64,000 nt of DNA from NCBI RefSeq assembly GCF_034314165.1, contig NZ_JAVIWK010000001.1, positions 4,665,001 through 4,729,000 on the forward strand, in the 5' to 3' direction. The stretch comes from Pseudomonas sp. Bout1 (lineage in GTDB: Bacteria; Pseudomonadota; Gammaproteobacteria; Pseudomonadales; Pseudomonadaceae). A model generated the notes under the pieces. That model ran no database searches. It was not told the DNA's origin and saw only the letters and a list, made by a program, of their open reading frames with translations. Made by a program: the position numbers and the translations under genes. Below, one piece after another: positions 1 through 7,522 of the stretch (its first letter is position 1; every line of letters begins with the position of its first letter).

Positions 1-494
1 GCCACCAGCAACGCGGCGCTTTCGCTGAGGTCCAGTTGGGCAGCCATTGGAGGGTTGTTGCCAAAGGTCAGGGTCAGCGCCAGGTGCACGGGGTAAGGGC
101 GCGGGTCTGCACTGGTTTCAAGCAATTGCACCGGATGGCCGAGCAACGGTTCAAGGCGCTCGATCAGGTCCAGCACGGCCAATTCAAGCAGCAACGAGCG
201 CGGCAATGACGGCAGTACTTGCGCATCGAACTGCAACGCCAACGGCACCAGCACCTGCTCCAGGGCGGCGGCTGACAGACGCAGGCGCACTGGCGATTGC
301 CCGAGCAACAACTGCACATCGCGGGGCGTTTTCAGCGGCTGGGGACCGGCAGCCCAGGCGACGCGCAAATCCTGCCCGGCGCAGCGGCCCTGCCACGCGT
401 GGCGCCGGCGATGCAGTTGGTTATGTACCGTGAGCAGCGCCGGGTCGTAGTGTTCCAGCCACGGCGCCAATGGGTCGGCAAGGGCTACGATCAT
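1..494 (-). CDS. sctQ: T3SS cytoplasmic ring protein SctQ (HrcQ/RhcQ), N-terminal part, cut by window edge
   Basis: The minus-strand frame from the ATG at 494 stays open to the window edge and gives about 164 residues starting MIVALADPLAPW. SctQ proteins form the cytoplasmic sorting platform with SctK and SctL below the export gate. Identification rests mainly on position: it directly follows sctO with an ATGA overlap (start 494, sctO stop 491), as in many T3SS operons. The alternating hydrophobic composition (stretch LELAVLDLIERLEPLLGH) fits the SctQ N-terminal domain. The C-terminal SpoA domain would lie outside the window, probably followed by sctR, S, T and U. Confidence 0.7.
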   Translation of the reverse strand, partial: MIVALADPLAPWLEHYDPALLTVHNQLHRRRHAWQGRCAGQDLRVAWAAGPQPLKTPRDVQLLLGQSPVRLRLSAAALEQVLVPLALQFDAQVLPSLPRSLLLELAVLDLIERLEPLLGHPVQLLETSADPRPYPVHLALTLTFGNNPPMAAQLDLSESAALLV

Positions 495-940
495 GTGCCG
501 AGCCCTTGTTCTTCACGCAGCTCGCCGGCCACCCGTTCATTGTTTTCGCGCCCCTCCAGCAGGCTTTGCCAGGCGTCGGACTGGCGTTGGCGGCTCAGGC
601 GTTCCTGGCGGAACAGGTCCCGCTCGCGCTCCTGGGTTTGCAGGGTATGGGATACGTGGCTGACGTCGCCCTCAAGCAGTTGCTCATCGTCGGACAAGCC
701 CCGCAGGCGATCCTGGGCCGCCTGCCAACTGGCCACTGACAGGCCTTCGGTCAGCGAGGCGTAGATCTGGCCGGCTTCATGGGCGATCGCTTCGCGGTGC
801 AGGCGCAGTTGTTCCTTCGCGTCGGTAAGGGCGCCATGGGTTTGCACGCAGCGCTGCTGTTGCGCCGCCAACTGGCTGGCTGCCCGTTGCTCGCGCAGCA
901 CCCGCAGGGTTTGCAGGGTGCGCAGTTGTTCGGTCTTCAT
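491..940 (-). CDS. sctO: T3SS stalk protein SctO (HrpO/YscO/FliJ-like)
   Basis: This 149-residue protein is almost entirely charged and helical (many Q, R and E in heptad-like spacing, e.g. LREQRAASQLAAQQQR). That is the coiled-coil stalk architecture of SctO/FliJ, which links the SctN ATPase to the SctV gate. The ATG at 940 is chosen over an upstream GTG at 973 because it starts MKTEQL and the upstream residues lie against a REPIN. It is followed by sctQ with a 4-bp overlap. It is separated from sctN by about 190 bp holding a REPIN hairpin, which is unusual inside an otherwise tightly packed operon. The sequence is poorly conserved across T3SSs, so the call depends partly on position. Confidence 0.75.
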   Translation of the reverse strand: MKTEQLRTLQTLRVLREQRAASQLAAQQQRCVQTHGALTDAKEQLRLHREAIAHEAGQIYASLTEGLSVASWQAAQDRLRGLSDDEQLLEGDVSHVSHTLQTQERERDLFRQERLSRQRQSDAWQSLLEGRENNERVAGELREEQGLGT

Positions 941-996
941 AAGGTTTTCTCCATCGTCATACCAACACCACACTCGCTGAGTGCATGCAGATCGAA

Positions 997-1106
997 TGTG
1001 GGAGCTGTCGAGCCCCGGCGAGGCTGCGAAAGCGGTGGGTCAGGTAACATCAATGTCGGCTGCGCTGACGCCATCGCAGGCTCGCTAAAGCTCGACAGCT
1101 CCCACA
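997..1106. repeat. REPIN hairpin between sctN and sctO
   Basis: Outer arms TGTGGGAGCTGTCGAGC (997-1013) and its exact reverse complement (1090-1106) enclose about 76 bases. This is the two-REP (REPIN) arrangement common in P. fluorescens-group genomes, of the GCTGTCGAGC class rather than the GCTGGCTTGCC class seen elsewhere in the window. It fills most of the 190-bp gap between sctN and sctO and may act as an mRNA stabiliser or attenuator between upstream and downstream T3SS genes. Confidence 0.85.
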
Positions 1107-1130
1107 CTGGATCTTGCTGCGCTTTCGGGC

Positions 1131-2453
1131 TCATGCCAGCACCTGGCGCATGCGGATCAAGGTGTGTTCGGGGCTGCTCGGCTCGTCGGCGTTCTGGCGC
1201 AGGAAGGCTTCGATGGCGCCATGGCGGGTGATTGCTTCGTCGGCCAGCGGGTCGCTGCCGGCGGAGTACTCGCCGACGCGGATCAGCATTTCGATCTCGC
1301 CGTAGCGCGCCATCAATTCACGGATGCGCATTGCCAGGCGCTTGTGTTCTTCACCGGCCACCTGCTCCATCAACCGGCTGCGACTGCGCAGTACGTCTAC
1401 CGCCGGGAAGTAGTTGCGCTGGGCCAATTCGGCGCTGAGGGCGATATGCCCGTCGAGGATCGAGCGCGCTTCCTCGGCCACCGGGTCACTGGCGGAGTCG
1501 CCCTCGGTAAGCACGGTGTACAGCGCGGTGATGCTGCCGGTGGGACCGGGGCCGGCGCGCTCCAGCAGTTTGGGCAAGGTGGCAAAAAAAGACGGCGGAT
1601 AACCACGCCGTGTCGGCGGCTCACCCACCGCCAGGCCGATCTCGCGCTGGGCGCGGGCAAACCGTGTGAGGCTGTCCATCAGCAGCAGCACGTTGCGGCC
1701 CTGGTCGCGGTGGTACTCGGCCAGGGTGGTGGCGACAAATGCCGCGCGCACCCGCTCGGCGGCCGGGCGGTCGGAGGTCGCGACTACCGCCACGGTACGC
1801 GCGCGGGCCTGGGCGTCCAGTTGCACGTCCAGCAGTTCGCGCACTTCCCGGCCCCGCTCGCCGATCAGGCCGATCACAATCACATCGGCCTCGCTGTTGC
1901 GGATAATGCTCGCCAACAACGAGGACTTGCCCACGCCAGGTTCGCCGAAGATGCCCATGCGCTGGCCTTGGGCGAGGGTCAACAGGCCGTCGATGGAGCG
2001 AATGCCCAGGGCCATGGAACGCACGATCAATTGCCGGGAAAACGGCGCCGGCGGCTCGGCATGCAAGGGGTAGGTCTGCAAGTTCAGGGTCGGCGGCAGG
2101 CCGTCACCGTCGAGAAACTCGCCCATGGGGCTGATCACCCGCCCCAGTTGTGCATCGCCCACCGCCACACCGAGGCTTTCGCCGGTGGCGATGATTTGCG
2201 TACGGGTCGACAAGCCTTCCATGGAGCCGATGGGCGACAGGATCGCTTCGTCGCCATCGAAACCAATCACCTCGGCGCTAAGGCTGCGACCACTGACCGG
2301 GTCGCGCAGGTGGCACAGCTCACCAATACTCGCGCCCGCCACACTGGCCCGCAACAACACCCCGCGAATACTCAACACGGTGCCCTGCATCGGGCGCAGG
2401 CGGGCCTGGGACAGCCGCTCGGTGAGACGCGGCAGCAGGTGATTGAGGTTCAT
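1131..2453 (-). CDS. sctN: T3SS ATPase SctN (HrcN/RhcN)
   Basis: A 440-residue hexameric ATPase that strips chaperones and unfolds substrates at the T3SS entrance. Walker A is GEPGVGKS at residues 170-177, the family signature GERGREV is at 198-204, and Walker B is VLLLMD at 255-260, followed by SLTRFARAQRE. The length is normal for SctN/FliI. The start at 2453 overlaps the stop of sctL (2450) by 4 bp, indicating translational coupling. It is the clearest T3SS marker in the cluster. Downstream, the operon is interrupted by a REPIN before sctO. Confidence 0.97.
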   Translation of the reverse strand: MNLNHLLPRLTERLSQARLRPMQGTVLSIRGVLLRASVAGASIGELCHLRDPVSGRSLSAEVIGFDGDEAILSPIGSMEGLSTRTQIIATGESLGVAVGDAQLGRVISPMGEFLDGDGLPPTLNLQTYPLHAEPPAPFSRQLIVRSMALGIRSIDGLLTLAQGQRMGIFGEPGVGKSSLLASIIRNSEADVIVIGLIGERGREVRELLDVQLDAQARARTVAVVATSDRPAAERVRAAFVATTLAEYHRDQGRNVLLLMDSLTRFARAQREIGLAVGEPPTRRGYPPSFFATLPKLLERAGPGPTGSITALYTVLTEGDSASDPVAEEARSILDGHIALSAELAQRNYFPAVDVLRSRSRLMEQVAGEEHKRLAMRIRELMARYGEIEMLIRVGEYSAGSDPLADEAITRHGAIEAFLRQNADEPSSPEHTLIRMRQVLA

Positions 2454-3028
2454 GCCACGCCCTCTTCGGCGAAGGGCAACAGGCTGCGGCGCAGGGTGTG
2501 CAGTTGCGCGTCCAGCCCCAGCTCAACCGAACCCGCCGGGCTGCTCAGGCGTGCCTGGCCGGCACTCAGTTGCGCGTCGGCCTCTACGGCGATGCCATCC
2601 TTGAGCAACGGTTGGCGCAAGGCATTCACTTCGGCGGGCGGCACCCACAAGGTCAAGGCCTGGCCCTGGCGAAACGCGCTCAAGGCCTGGCGGGTGCAGC
2701 GCACTACGCGGTCAGTGTCATCCAGTTCGCCGAGCACCTCGCGCACAATGCCAAGGGCCAGGTCTGCCAGCGATGCTTCAAGCCCGGCCAAGTACTGCTG
2801 GACTTGGGCGTGGGTCTCCAGCAGCAGTTGCGCGACTTGTTCGGCGCCTTCCCGTCGCGCACTTTCAAAGCCTTCGGCGCGGGCGGTGTGCAGCCACTGG
2901 TCGCTGTCGGCCTTGATTTGCTCGGCATGGTCCCTGGCGGCTTGCACAAAGGCAAAGCCATCGGTCCACAACGCCGCTTCTTCGGCACGCAAGATCCGCG
3001 CGGCAGGACGGCTGGGTAATTCACTCAT
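2450..3028 (-). CDS. sctL: T3SS stator protein SctL (HrpE/NolV-like)
   Basis: A 192-residue protein starting MSELPSRPAARIL. It has a helical, charged middle (AEGFESARREGAEQVAQLLL) and a C-terminal domain containing IVREVLGEL, typical of SctL/FliH, the peripheral stalk that holds SctN and binds SctQ. The ATG at 3028 gives the family's characteristic short N-terminus and overlaps the sctK stop (3021) by 8 bp. Its stop overlaps the sctN start. In rhizobial systems the equivalent gene is nolV, between nolU and rhcN, exactly as here. Confidence 0.85.
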   Translation of the reverse strand: MSELPSRPAARILRAEEAALWTDGFAFVQAARDHAEQIKADSDQWLHTARAEGFESARREGAEQVAQLLLETHAQVQQYLAGLEASLADLALGIVREVLGELDDTDRVVRCTRQALSAFRQGQALTLWVPPAEVNALRQPLLKDGIAVEADAQLSAGQARLSSPAGSVELGLDAQLHTLRRSLLPFAEEGVA

Positions 3029-3638
3029 GGGCAAGCTCCTCGGCGAGCAACCGTGCGGCAACGGTCTGGACGATTTCCAGGTCACGGGGCAAGCGCCCGG
3101 TATAACCCTTGGGTGCGACAAACCGCAGTGACAGCCAACCTTGCAACTCGACGGGCTGGGCTTGCAGCCAGGCGGCGACACAGGTGAGGCCGTCGCGGTC
3201 GATGGCGTCGATCAACTCGGTGGGCTCGCGCAGCAGGTCTGCGGCACCGCCCAACTGCCGGTTGGCCAGGGCCAGCGTGAACGCTTCCTGACCCAGGCCT
3301 TCGCGCAGTTCATTGACCACCTCGCGGCGAATCTCCCGGCTCAGGGTAGAGGCATGCCAGATCGCCCCACACAGCCTGGGCAGGCGCTGAAATTGCGCCG
3401 GGTTCAGCAGCAGCACCGGCAAATCGGCGGCGGGCGGCGTCACCAGATGCGCCAGCGGCGCCAGTTGATAATGGCTGGCCAGCAACTGCTCCAGCCGCGG
3501 CCGGAAACGCGGCTGCCCATGCAGGGCTTGCAGCACCTCGGCCGGCAGGCCTTCGCCGAAACACTCGCCAAGGCTCTGCTGGCGCACAAACTGCAACGGC
3601 TGGGCGATCAAGCCCTGCCAACGCTCAACCAGGCTCAT
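3021..3638 (-). CDS. sctK: T3SS accessory sorting-platform protein SctK (NolU/HrpD-like)
   Basis: A 205-residue protein, MSLVERWQGLIAQPL..., lying between sctJ and sctL. This is the position of nolU in rhizobial systems and of SctK in others, where the protein connects the sorting platform to the SctD ring. No catalytic motif is visible. The leucine-rich alpha-helical composition and the C-terminal helix (VQTVAARLLAEELAHE) fit the family. The start overlaps the sctJ stop by 4 bp (3635-3638). The call relies on synteny, size and composition; SctK proteins diverge strongly in sequence. Confidence 0.7.
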   Translation of the reverse strand: MSLVERWQGLIAQPLQFVRQQSLGECFGEGLPAEVLQALHGQPRFRPRLEQLLASHYQLAPLAHLVTPPAADLPVLLLNPAQFQRLPRLCGAIWHASTLSREIRREVVNELREGLGQEAFTLALANRQLGGAADLLREPTELIDAIDRDGLTCVAAWLQAQPVELQGWLSLRFVAPKGYTGRLPRDLEIVQTVAARLLAEELAHE

Positions 3639-4417
3639 TCACCCTCCTTGAGCACATACAACGCCTGGGACTGGCGCCGCGCCCACTGTTGACGGGCCAG
3701 CACGCCGCACGCGCCAAGGGCCAGCAGCAGTAAACCGCCGAACAGCAACCGCGCCTGGTTGAGGTTGTCTTCCAGCAACCACAGGCCCATGAAGCTCGCC
3801 AGCCGTGGTTGCGCCGGGTTCTGGCTGATGGACACGGCGGCCTTGATCGCCGTCACCGAGACGCCGTCATAGCTCAGGCCGGAAATACCGTTGGCCACCA
3901 GGGTCTTGATCTGCGGGATCAGGGTGTTGATGTCGGTGCCCGGGTCGTAGCGCACCAGCACCGAGGCCGACGACGGCGAAATCACCCGCTTGAGTAGGTC
4001 ATTGTCCGGCAGCACCACGTGCACCCGCGCCGAGACGATGCCGTCGATCTGCGACACCGAATGGGACAACTCTTCGCTCAAGGCGTAGATCATCTGCGCC
4101 CGCTCCTGCACCGGGGACGACACCAGGCCGTTACCCTTGAACACCTCGCCCATGTTGGAAAAGCTCTGCTGCGGCAGGCCGGCGTTGTCCAGCAGGGTCA
4201 TGGCCTCGGCGAAGCGCTGTTCGTCGACCACCACTTTGAGCTGGCCGTTGTCCTGCACCTTGCGCGTCGCCGGGATGCCGTCGCGCAGCAGCACCGCGAC
4301 CATAGCGTTGGCGTCGCGCTCGCTGAGGTTGGTGTAGAGGTCCATGTCGCAGGCCTGCAAGAGGCTGGCGAGCACGCCGATCAGCAGCAGGCGCAGGGCA
4401 CGATTCGGGCTTGGCAT
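3635..4417 (-). CDS. sctJ: T3SS inner-ring lipoprotein SctJ (HrcJ/RhcJ)
   Basis: A 260-residue lipoprotein. The ATG at 4417 gives a clean signal peptide MPSPNRALRLLLIGVLASLL followed by lipobox LQAC, with Cys23 as acylation site. The SctJ/FliF ring-building core follows, with family signatures DLYTNLSERDANAMVAVLL, SSPVQERAQMIYALSEEL, ARVHVVLP and ASVLVRYDPG. A C-terminal transmembrane helix (LLFGGLLLLALGACGVLA) is followed by a short basic tail, as in HrcJ. Longer upstream starts would bury the signal peptide. It follows sctI by 4 bp. Confidence 0.95.
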   Translation of the reverse strand: MPSPNRALRLLLIGVLASLLQACDMDLYTNLSERDANAMVAVLLRDGIPATRKVQDNGQLKVVVDEQRFAEAMTLLDNAGLPQQSFSNMGEVFKGNGLVSSPVQERAQMIYALSEELSHSVSQIDGIVSARVHVVLPDNDLLKRVISPSSASVLVRYDPGTDINTLIPQIKTLVANGISGLSYDGVSVTAIKAAVSISQNPAQPRLASFMGLWLLEDNLNQARLLFGGLLLLALGACGVLARQQWARRQSQALYVLKEGE

Positions 4418-4421
4418 GGCG

Positions 4422-4859
4422 TTATTGACCCTTGAGCAGCGTGTTGGCGGAACCGGAAATCTGCGTCGCACCGCGCACCACCATCTGGGTTTCGATGGAG
4501 TAATCGAACATCTTGCCCAGTGAATGGACGATCTGGTCGACCTGTTGCTCGGCGACTTTCTTGCCCGGTTCGGCGGTGGGCGAGGCACCCGAGGTGCGGA
4601 TATCCGCAGCGGCCACTTGGGGCGGCGCCGACGGGTTATTGGTGAGCAAGTCGGCGCGCTCGGAAAAGGTCCGGGAGCGGTCGATAAAACTGTTCAGGCG
4701 CTCCATCAGGCCCGAGCCGATCTGATGGGGGCTGGCGCCCTCGGGCATGCCCTTGGCCGTGTTGGCCATGTGCTCGAACAGATTCTGCGAGGCCCCCGCG
4801 GGCCCCGCGCCGGCGGACGGCGGCAAGGCCGTGGCGCTGGCAGCGAGACTGATGGTCAT
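4422..4859 (-). CDS. sctI: T3SS inner rod protein SctI (NolB/HrpB-like)
   Basis: A 145-residue protein with a disordered, Ala/Pro/Gly-rich N-terminus and a C-terminal amphipathic helix ending VRGATQISGSANTLLKGQ. That C-terminus is typical of inner rod proteins of the HrpB/YscI/NolB group, and the gene sits immediately upstream of sctJ as nolB does upstream of rhcJ. The rod connects the export gate to the needle and is itself secreted, which agrees with the absence of a signal peptide. Confidence 0.75.
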   Translation of the reverse strand: MTISLAASATALPPSAGAGPAGASQNLFEHMANTAKGMPEGASPHQIGSGLMERLNSFIDRSRTFSERADLLTNNPSAPPQVAAADIRTSGASPTAEPGKKVAEQQVDQIVHSLGKMFDYSIETQMVVRGATQISGSANTLLKGQ

Positions 4860-4868
4860 GGGTGCGCC

Positions 4869-5105
4869 CTACTCTTCGTCGTCATCGGACAAGGCGTCAT
4901 TCAGCATTTCCTGCGCCTTGGGCATGATGATGAACTGGCCGCCGATGGTGACCGCCTGGGTGATCAGGGCATCGGTGAATTCGGCGTCGGTCATCTCCGG
5001 TTTGTCGGCGCTCTTGGCGTTATCCACCGCGGCGTTGAACTTGGCTTCAGGGCTGGCGCCACCGGGGGCGAGGTTGCTGTCTACGGCGGTTACGGACATG
5101 GTCAT
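4869..5105 (-). CDS. Small secreted-type T3SS protein, candidate needle/pilus subunit (SctF-like)
   Basis: This 78-residue acidic protein, MTMSVTAVDSNLAPGG..., ends in an acidic tail (ALSDDDEE). It has no signal peptide or membrane segment and consists of a disordered N-terminus and one predicted helical hairpin. It sits between sctC1 and sctI-sctJ. In several T3SSs (for example the prgI-prgJ-prgK order) the needle gene directly precedes rod and inner ring genes, so a needle or pilin role is inferred from size and position. I do not recognise the sequence itself. A clear ribosome site (AAAGGAGCATG-like) lies just upstream of the ATG at 5105. Confidence 0.5.
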   Translation of the reverse strand: MTMSVTAVDSNLAPGGASPEAKFNAAVDNAKSADKPEMTDAEFTDALITQAVTIGGQFIIMPKAQEMLNDALSDDDEE

Positions 5106-5130
5106 GCTCCTTTGCTGGGGTTGGGGTGAA

Positions 5131-5697
5131 TCAAGGGGTCTCGGTGCTCACCTGGGCGCCGCGAAACACTCGCACGCCCTGCTCGCGCGCCACGACGGGC
5201 GCGGCGGCCTTGGGCTGCAGGTGATCCACATGCTGCTGGACCAGCGCCAGGTACGGCGGCGGCCCGGACACGAATACTTCATCGCCCTCCGGGCCGTTGC
5301 GCATCGACAACTGCTGGCCGAACACATCGAGGTTGTTCAAATAGGCCTGCAACTGGTCCAGGTTCAGGGCGCTGGCCTTGAACAATTTGGTGGTGATTTC
5401 GTCACTGGCGTTGAGGTACAGCAGGTTGCCGTCGAAGTACCAGGTCAGGCCGTTGGTGCTGCACAGCATTTGCAGAAACTCCCCGGCAGTGGCCGCACGC
5501 ACGGTGCTGCGGGCCTTGCCGCGCACCTTGTCGGAGAGCACCAGCGGGACGTCGAGGTTGTGGCCGAACTCTTCGAGGGCGGCGCGCACGTCCTGGTCTA
5601 CCAACACGTAGGCGTAGGGTTTGGCGAACCACTCGGGCTCCTCGTCGGCGTGGGCGAGCGAGGCACCAAACAGCACCGACAGACATAGGAGCGCCAT
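5131..5697 (-). CDS. sctC1: T3SS secretin N-domain protein SctC1 (RhcC1-type)
   Basis: A protein of about 188 residues beginning at the ATG at 5697 with a hydrophobic signal-like segment (MALLCLSVLFGASLAHA). Periplasmic N0/N1-type secretin domains follow (VRAALEEFGHNLDVPLVLSD; EFLQMLCSTNGLTWYFDG; DQLQAYLNNLDVFGQQ). It stops before any channel-forming secretin domain, so it is the N-terminal half of a split secretin. Rhizobial T3SSs have this organisation (RhcC1 and RhcC2), and sctC2 is 1.8 kb away. Its start is about 48 bp from the divergent TPR lipoprotein gene, so the two share a very short promoter region. The signal peptide n-region is weakly charged; a TTG further upstream is a possible alternative start. 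Confidence 0.82.
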   Translation of the reverse strand: MALLCLSVLFGASLAHADEEPEWFAKPYAYVLVDQDVRAALEEFGHNLDVPLVLSDKVRGKARSTVRAATAGEFLQMLCSTNGLTWYFDGNLLYLNASDEITTKLFKASALNLDQLQAYLNNLDVFGQQLSMRNGPEGDEVFVSGPPPYLALVQQHVDHLQPKAAAPVVAREQGVRVFRGAQVSTETP

Positions 5698-5745
5698 GGA
5701 AAATATGCTTACATGGCGTCCGCCTTCGCCCAACGAGTTGTGACG

Positions 5746-6510
5746 ATGACCAAACACTTTTTGCTTGCCGCCAGCCTGTTGCTGGCTGCCTGTACCAGCA
5801 CTGCGCCGAGCGATACCGACCGCTCGGTGAAACTGGCCAACGACCTGAACAAACGTGGCGACTACGCCAGCGCGGCGGCGCTGTATGAGCGTGCGGCCCA
5901 GCAACCGGGCGCCGGCATCGACCTGTGGCTCAAACTCGGCCAGGCGCGGCTCGACGGCAACGATGCGCTGGGTGCCGAACGCGCCTTCCAACAAGCCCTT
6001 GGCCTCGAGGCCCACAACGCCGACGCCTTGCTGGGGCTGGGCACCGCACAACTGCGACTGGGCAAAACCCAACGCGCCGTGACGGCCCTGGGGCAAGCTG
6101 CAGAGGCCAGCCACACGCCGGAGGCCTACACCCGGCTGGGCATTGCTCAAGTGCTGAATGGCCAGGCCGTCGCGGCACAAACCGCCTTCGCCAAAAGCCT
6201 GAGCCTGCAACCCGACGACCTCGACAGCCGCTGCAACCTGGCCCTGGCCTACGCCCTGGGCGGTCAGTCGCAACAGGCGCTGGACACCATCGCCCCGGTC
6301 ACCCAATCGCCCCGCGCGCTGCCACGGCATCAGCGTAATGAACTGCTGGTGCTGGTATTGGCGGGTTACGAACAACGGGTTGCCAGCCTGCCGCTGGACG
6401 ACATCCCGACGGCTGAACGAGTACGGCTGGTTGCAGAAGCCAACCGCATCAAAGCCATCAGCGACCCAGTTGCGCAGGCGCGGGAGTTGGGGCTGGTGGA
6501 CACGCACTAA
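5746..6510 (+). CDS. TPR lipoprotein, TadD-like, encoded between the secretin halves
   Basis: A protein of about 254 residues. The ATG at 5746 (rather than 5713) gives a textbook lipoprotein signal, MTKHFLLAASLLLAAC, with Cys16/17 as lipidation site. Tandem TPR units follow (KRGDYASAAALYERAAQ; LDGNDALGAERAFQQAL; LGKTQRAVTALGQAAE; AYTRLGIAQVLNGQAVAAQ). The architecture matches TadD, the TPR outer-membrane-associated lipoprotein of Tad pili that helps assemble the CpaC-type secretin. It is the only gene in the T3SS core on the plus strand and lies between sctC1 and sctC2, so a pilotin or assembly role for this split secretin is inferred. It is followed by a repeat-filled gap. Confidence 0.8.
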   Translation: MTKHFLLAASLLLAACTSTAPSDTDRSVKLANDLNKRGDYASAAALYERAAQQPGAGIDLWLKLGQARLDGNDALGAERAFQQALGLEAHNADALLGLGTAQLRLGKTQRAVTALGQAAEASHTPEAYTRLGIAQVLNGQAVAAQTAFAKSLSLQPDDLDSRCNLALAYALGGQSQQALDTIAPVTQSPRALPRHQRNELLVLVLAGYEQRVASLPLDDIPTAERVRLVAEANRIKAISDPVAQARELGLVDTH

Positions 6511-6559
6511 ACCCAACAGCTTTTGATCTTGCTGTTGCCCTGCTTTTGATCTTGCTTTT

Positions 6560-6825
6560 GATCTATCAGGCCCCGTCAACCACGATGGCCGCAAGCAGGC
6601 ACGGTGTAGCGGGTAAATCGGCAAGGATGCCGATTTAGCCGCGCCGGGCCATGGATGGCCCGTCGCGGCGGCCCGCGGAACCGTGCCGGAGTGCGGGCAT
6701 GCCGAGCCTAAGCGAGGCACCGAGTGGTGGGGCAAAGACCTTTTGGTTACTTTTGGGGCGTTTGCCAAAAGTGACCCGCTGTAAGAGCGGAACCATAAGA
6801 AGCCGTTACCGCAGGAATGGATATA
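6560..6825 (+). repeat. Intergenic repeat family (about 230 bp), copy 1
   Basis: This GC-rich non-coding segment lies downstream of the TPR lipoprotein gene. The same sequence blocks (a short hairpin TCGGCAAGGATGCCGA, then CCGTCGCGGCGGCCCGCGGA, then TTTTGGTTACTTTT, then GTGACCCGCTGTAAGAGCGG) recur at about 18620-18846 in the same orientation and at about 17793-18010 reversed. It is a dispersed intergenic repeat of unknown function. Together with the tandem repeat that follows, it fills the 617-bp gap 6511-7127; no gene is seen there. Confidence 0.7.
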
Positions 6826-6867
6826 TACACGGTAAGCTTCAAAATCCCGGTCGCCTGCCAGACCGCT

Positions 6868-7107
6868 ATCGCGAGCAAGCCCGCACCCACAGTTGGATGA
6901 TGGTGTGGCAGACAGATCTACTGGGCCTGGAATATCGCTATCGCAGGCAAGCCAGCTCCCACAGTTGGATCGTGGTGTGGCAGACAGATCTGCTGGGCCT
7001 GGAATGCCGCTATGGCAGGCAAGCCAGCTCCCACAGTTGGATTGTGGTGTGGCAGACAGATCTGCTGGGCCAGGAATACCGCTATCGCAGGCAAGCCAGC
7101 TCCCACA
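6868..7107. repeat. Three tandem 72-bp REP-containing repeats plus partial unit
   Basis: The unit beginning AGTTGGAT.GTGGTGTGGCA starts at 6891, 6963 and 7035, an exact 72-bp period. Each unit contains CAGACAGATCTRCTGGGCC and ends in a REP core (CGCAGGCAAGCCAGCTCCCAC). A partial unit precedes at 6868-6890. The copies differ by a few substitutions. The array lies upstream of the TadD-like gene's 3' side and downstream of the cpaD-like gene, both of which point toward it. Confidence 0.85.
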
Positions 7108-7127
7108 GGGGGAATATGCCCAGGGGG

Positions 7128-7508
7128 TCATTGCTCACCTCCCGGAGCGCCAGCCTTGGCCTCTTGTTGAGCCTGGCGCCGCTGCAACTGCTCCCGGTCA
7201 AACCCCTCGATATACACCTGCGCCGCCCGCCCAACCGGTGCCGCCATCGCCGGCCCGGTCGCCCGCCCCTGATTCAAATCCTGGCGCTGCTCCACCATCT
7301 GCATCAAATTCAGATTGTTGGCACAGCCCAACGGCAAGGTCGCCTTGAAATCATCATCCAACCCGACCTCGTCCTTGGCCGGCGGCTGCTGGCACTGGCT
7401 CGGCAACCCGTCCGCCTGATATTGCGGCGAGTAATACACCGGCGCCAAATGCGTCTTGCAGCCCACCACCAACAGGGGCAAACACATCAACAAACGCGAA
7501 ACTTTCAT
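7128..7508 (-). CDS. CpaD-like outer membrane lipoprotein associated with T3SS secretin
   Basis: A 126-residue lipoprotein with signal MKVSRLLMCLPLLVV and lipobox VVGC (Cys17). The ATG at 7508 is preferred over 7526 because it has a GAGGGGG ribosome site and gives the compact signal. The motif LGCANNLNLMQMVEQRQDL followed by GRA resembles the conserved core of CpaD, the Tad pilus lipoprotein that partners the CpaC secretin. The gene directly follows sctC2, itself CpaC-like, so it was probably inherited with that secretin. The C-terminus is Gln-rich (REQLQRRQAQQEAKAG). A pilotin role is inferred. Confidence 0.7.
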   Translation of the reverse strand: MKVSRLLMCLPLLVVGCKTHLAPVYYSPQYQADGLPSQCQQPPAKDEVGLDDDFKATLPLGCANNLNLMQMVEQRQDLNQGRATGPAMAAPVGRAAQVYIEGFDREQLQRRQAQQEAKAGAPGGEQ

Positions 7509-7522
7509 GCCATGCCCCCTCA

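Noticed and set aside
47..764. Plus-strand reading frames over the sctQ/sctO region
   Set aside because: They are antisense frames of GC-rich genes with low-complexity composition. The minus-strand genes explain the DNA.
1164..3131. A 655-codon plus-strand frame opposite sctN and sctL
   Set aside because: It is antisense to unmistakable sctN with Walker motifs; its own product has no recognisable domain.
6868..7107. CRISPR array
   Set aside because: The 72-bp units are contiguous and near identical with no unique spacers, and they carry REP cores; no cas genes are present.
5131..7131. A 666-codon minus-strand frame running from sctC1 through the repeats
   Set aside because: Upstream of sctC1 it reads through the antisense of the TadD-like gene and the 72-bp repeats (repeating SWLACDSGIPGPADLS-type units), which are not protein-coding.
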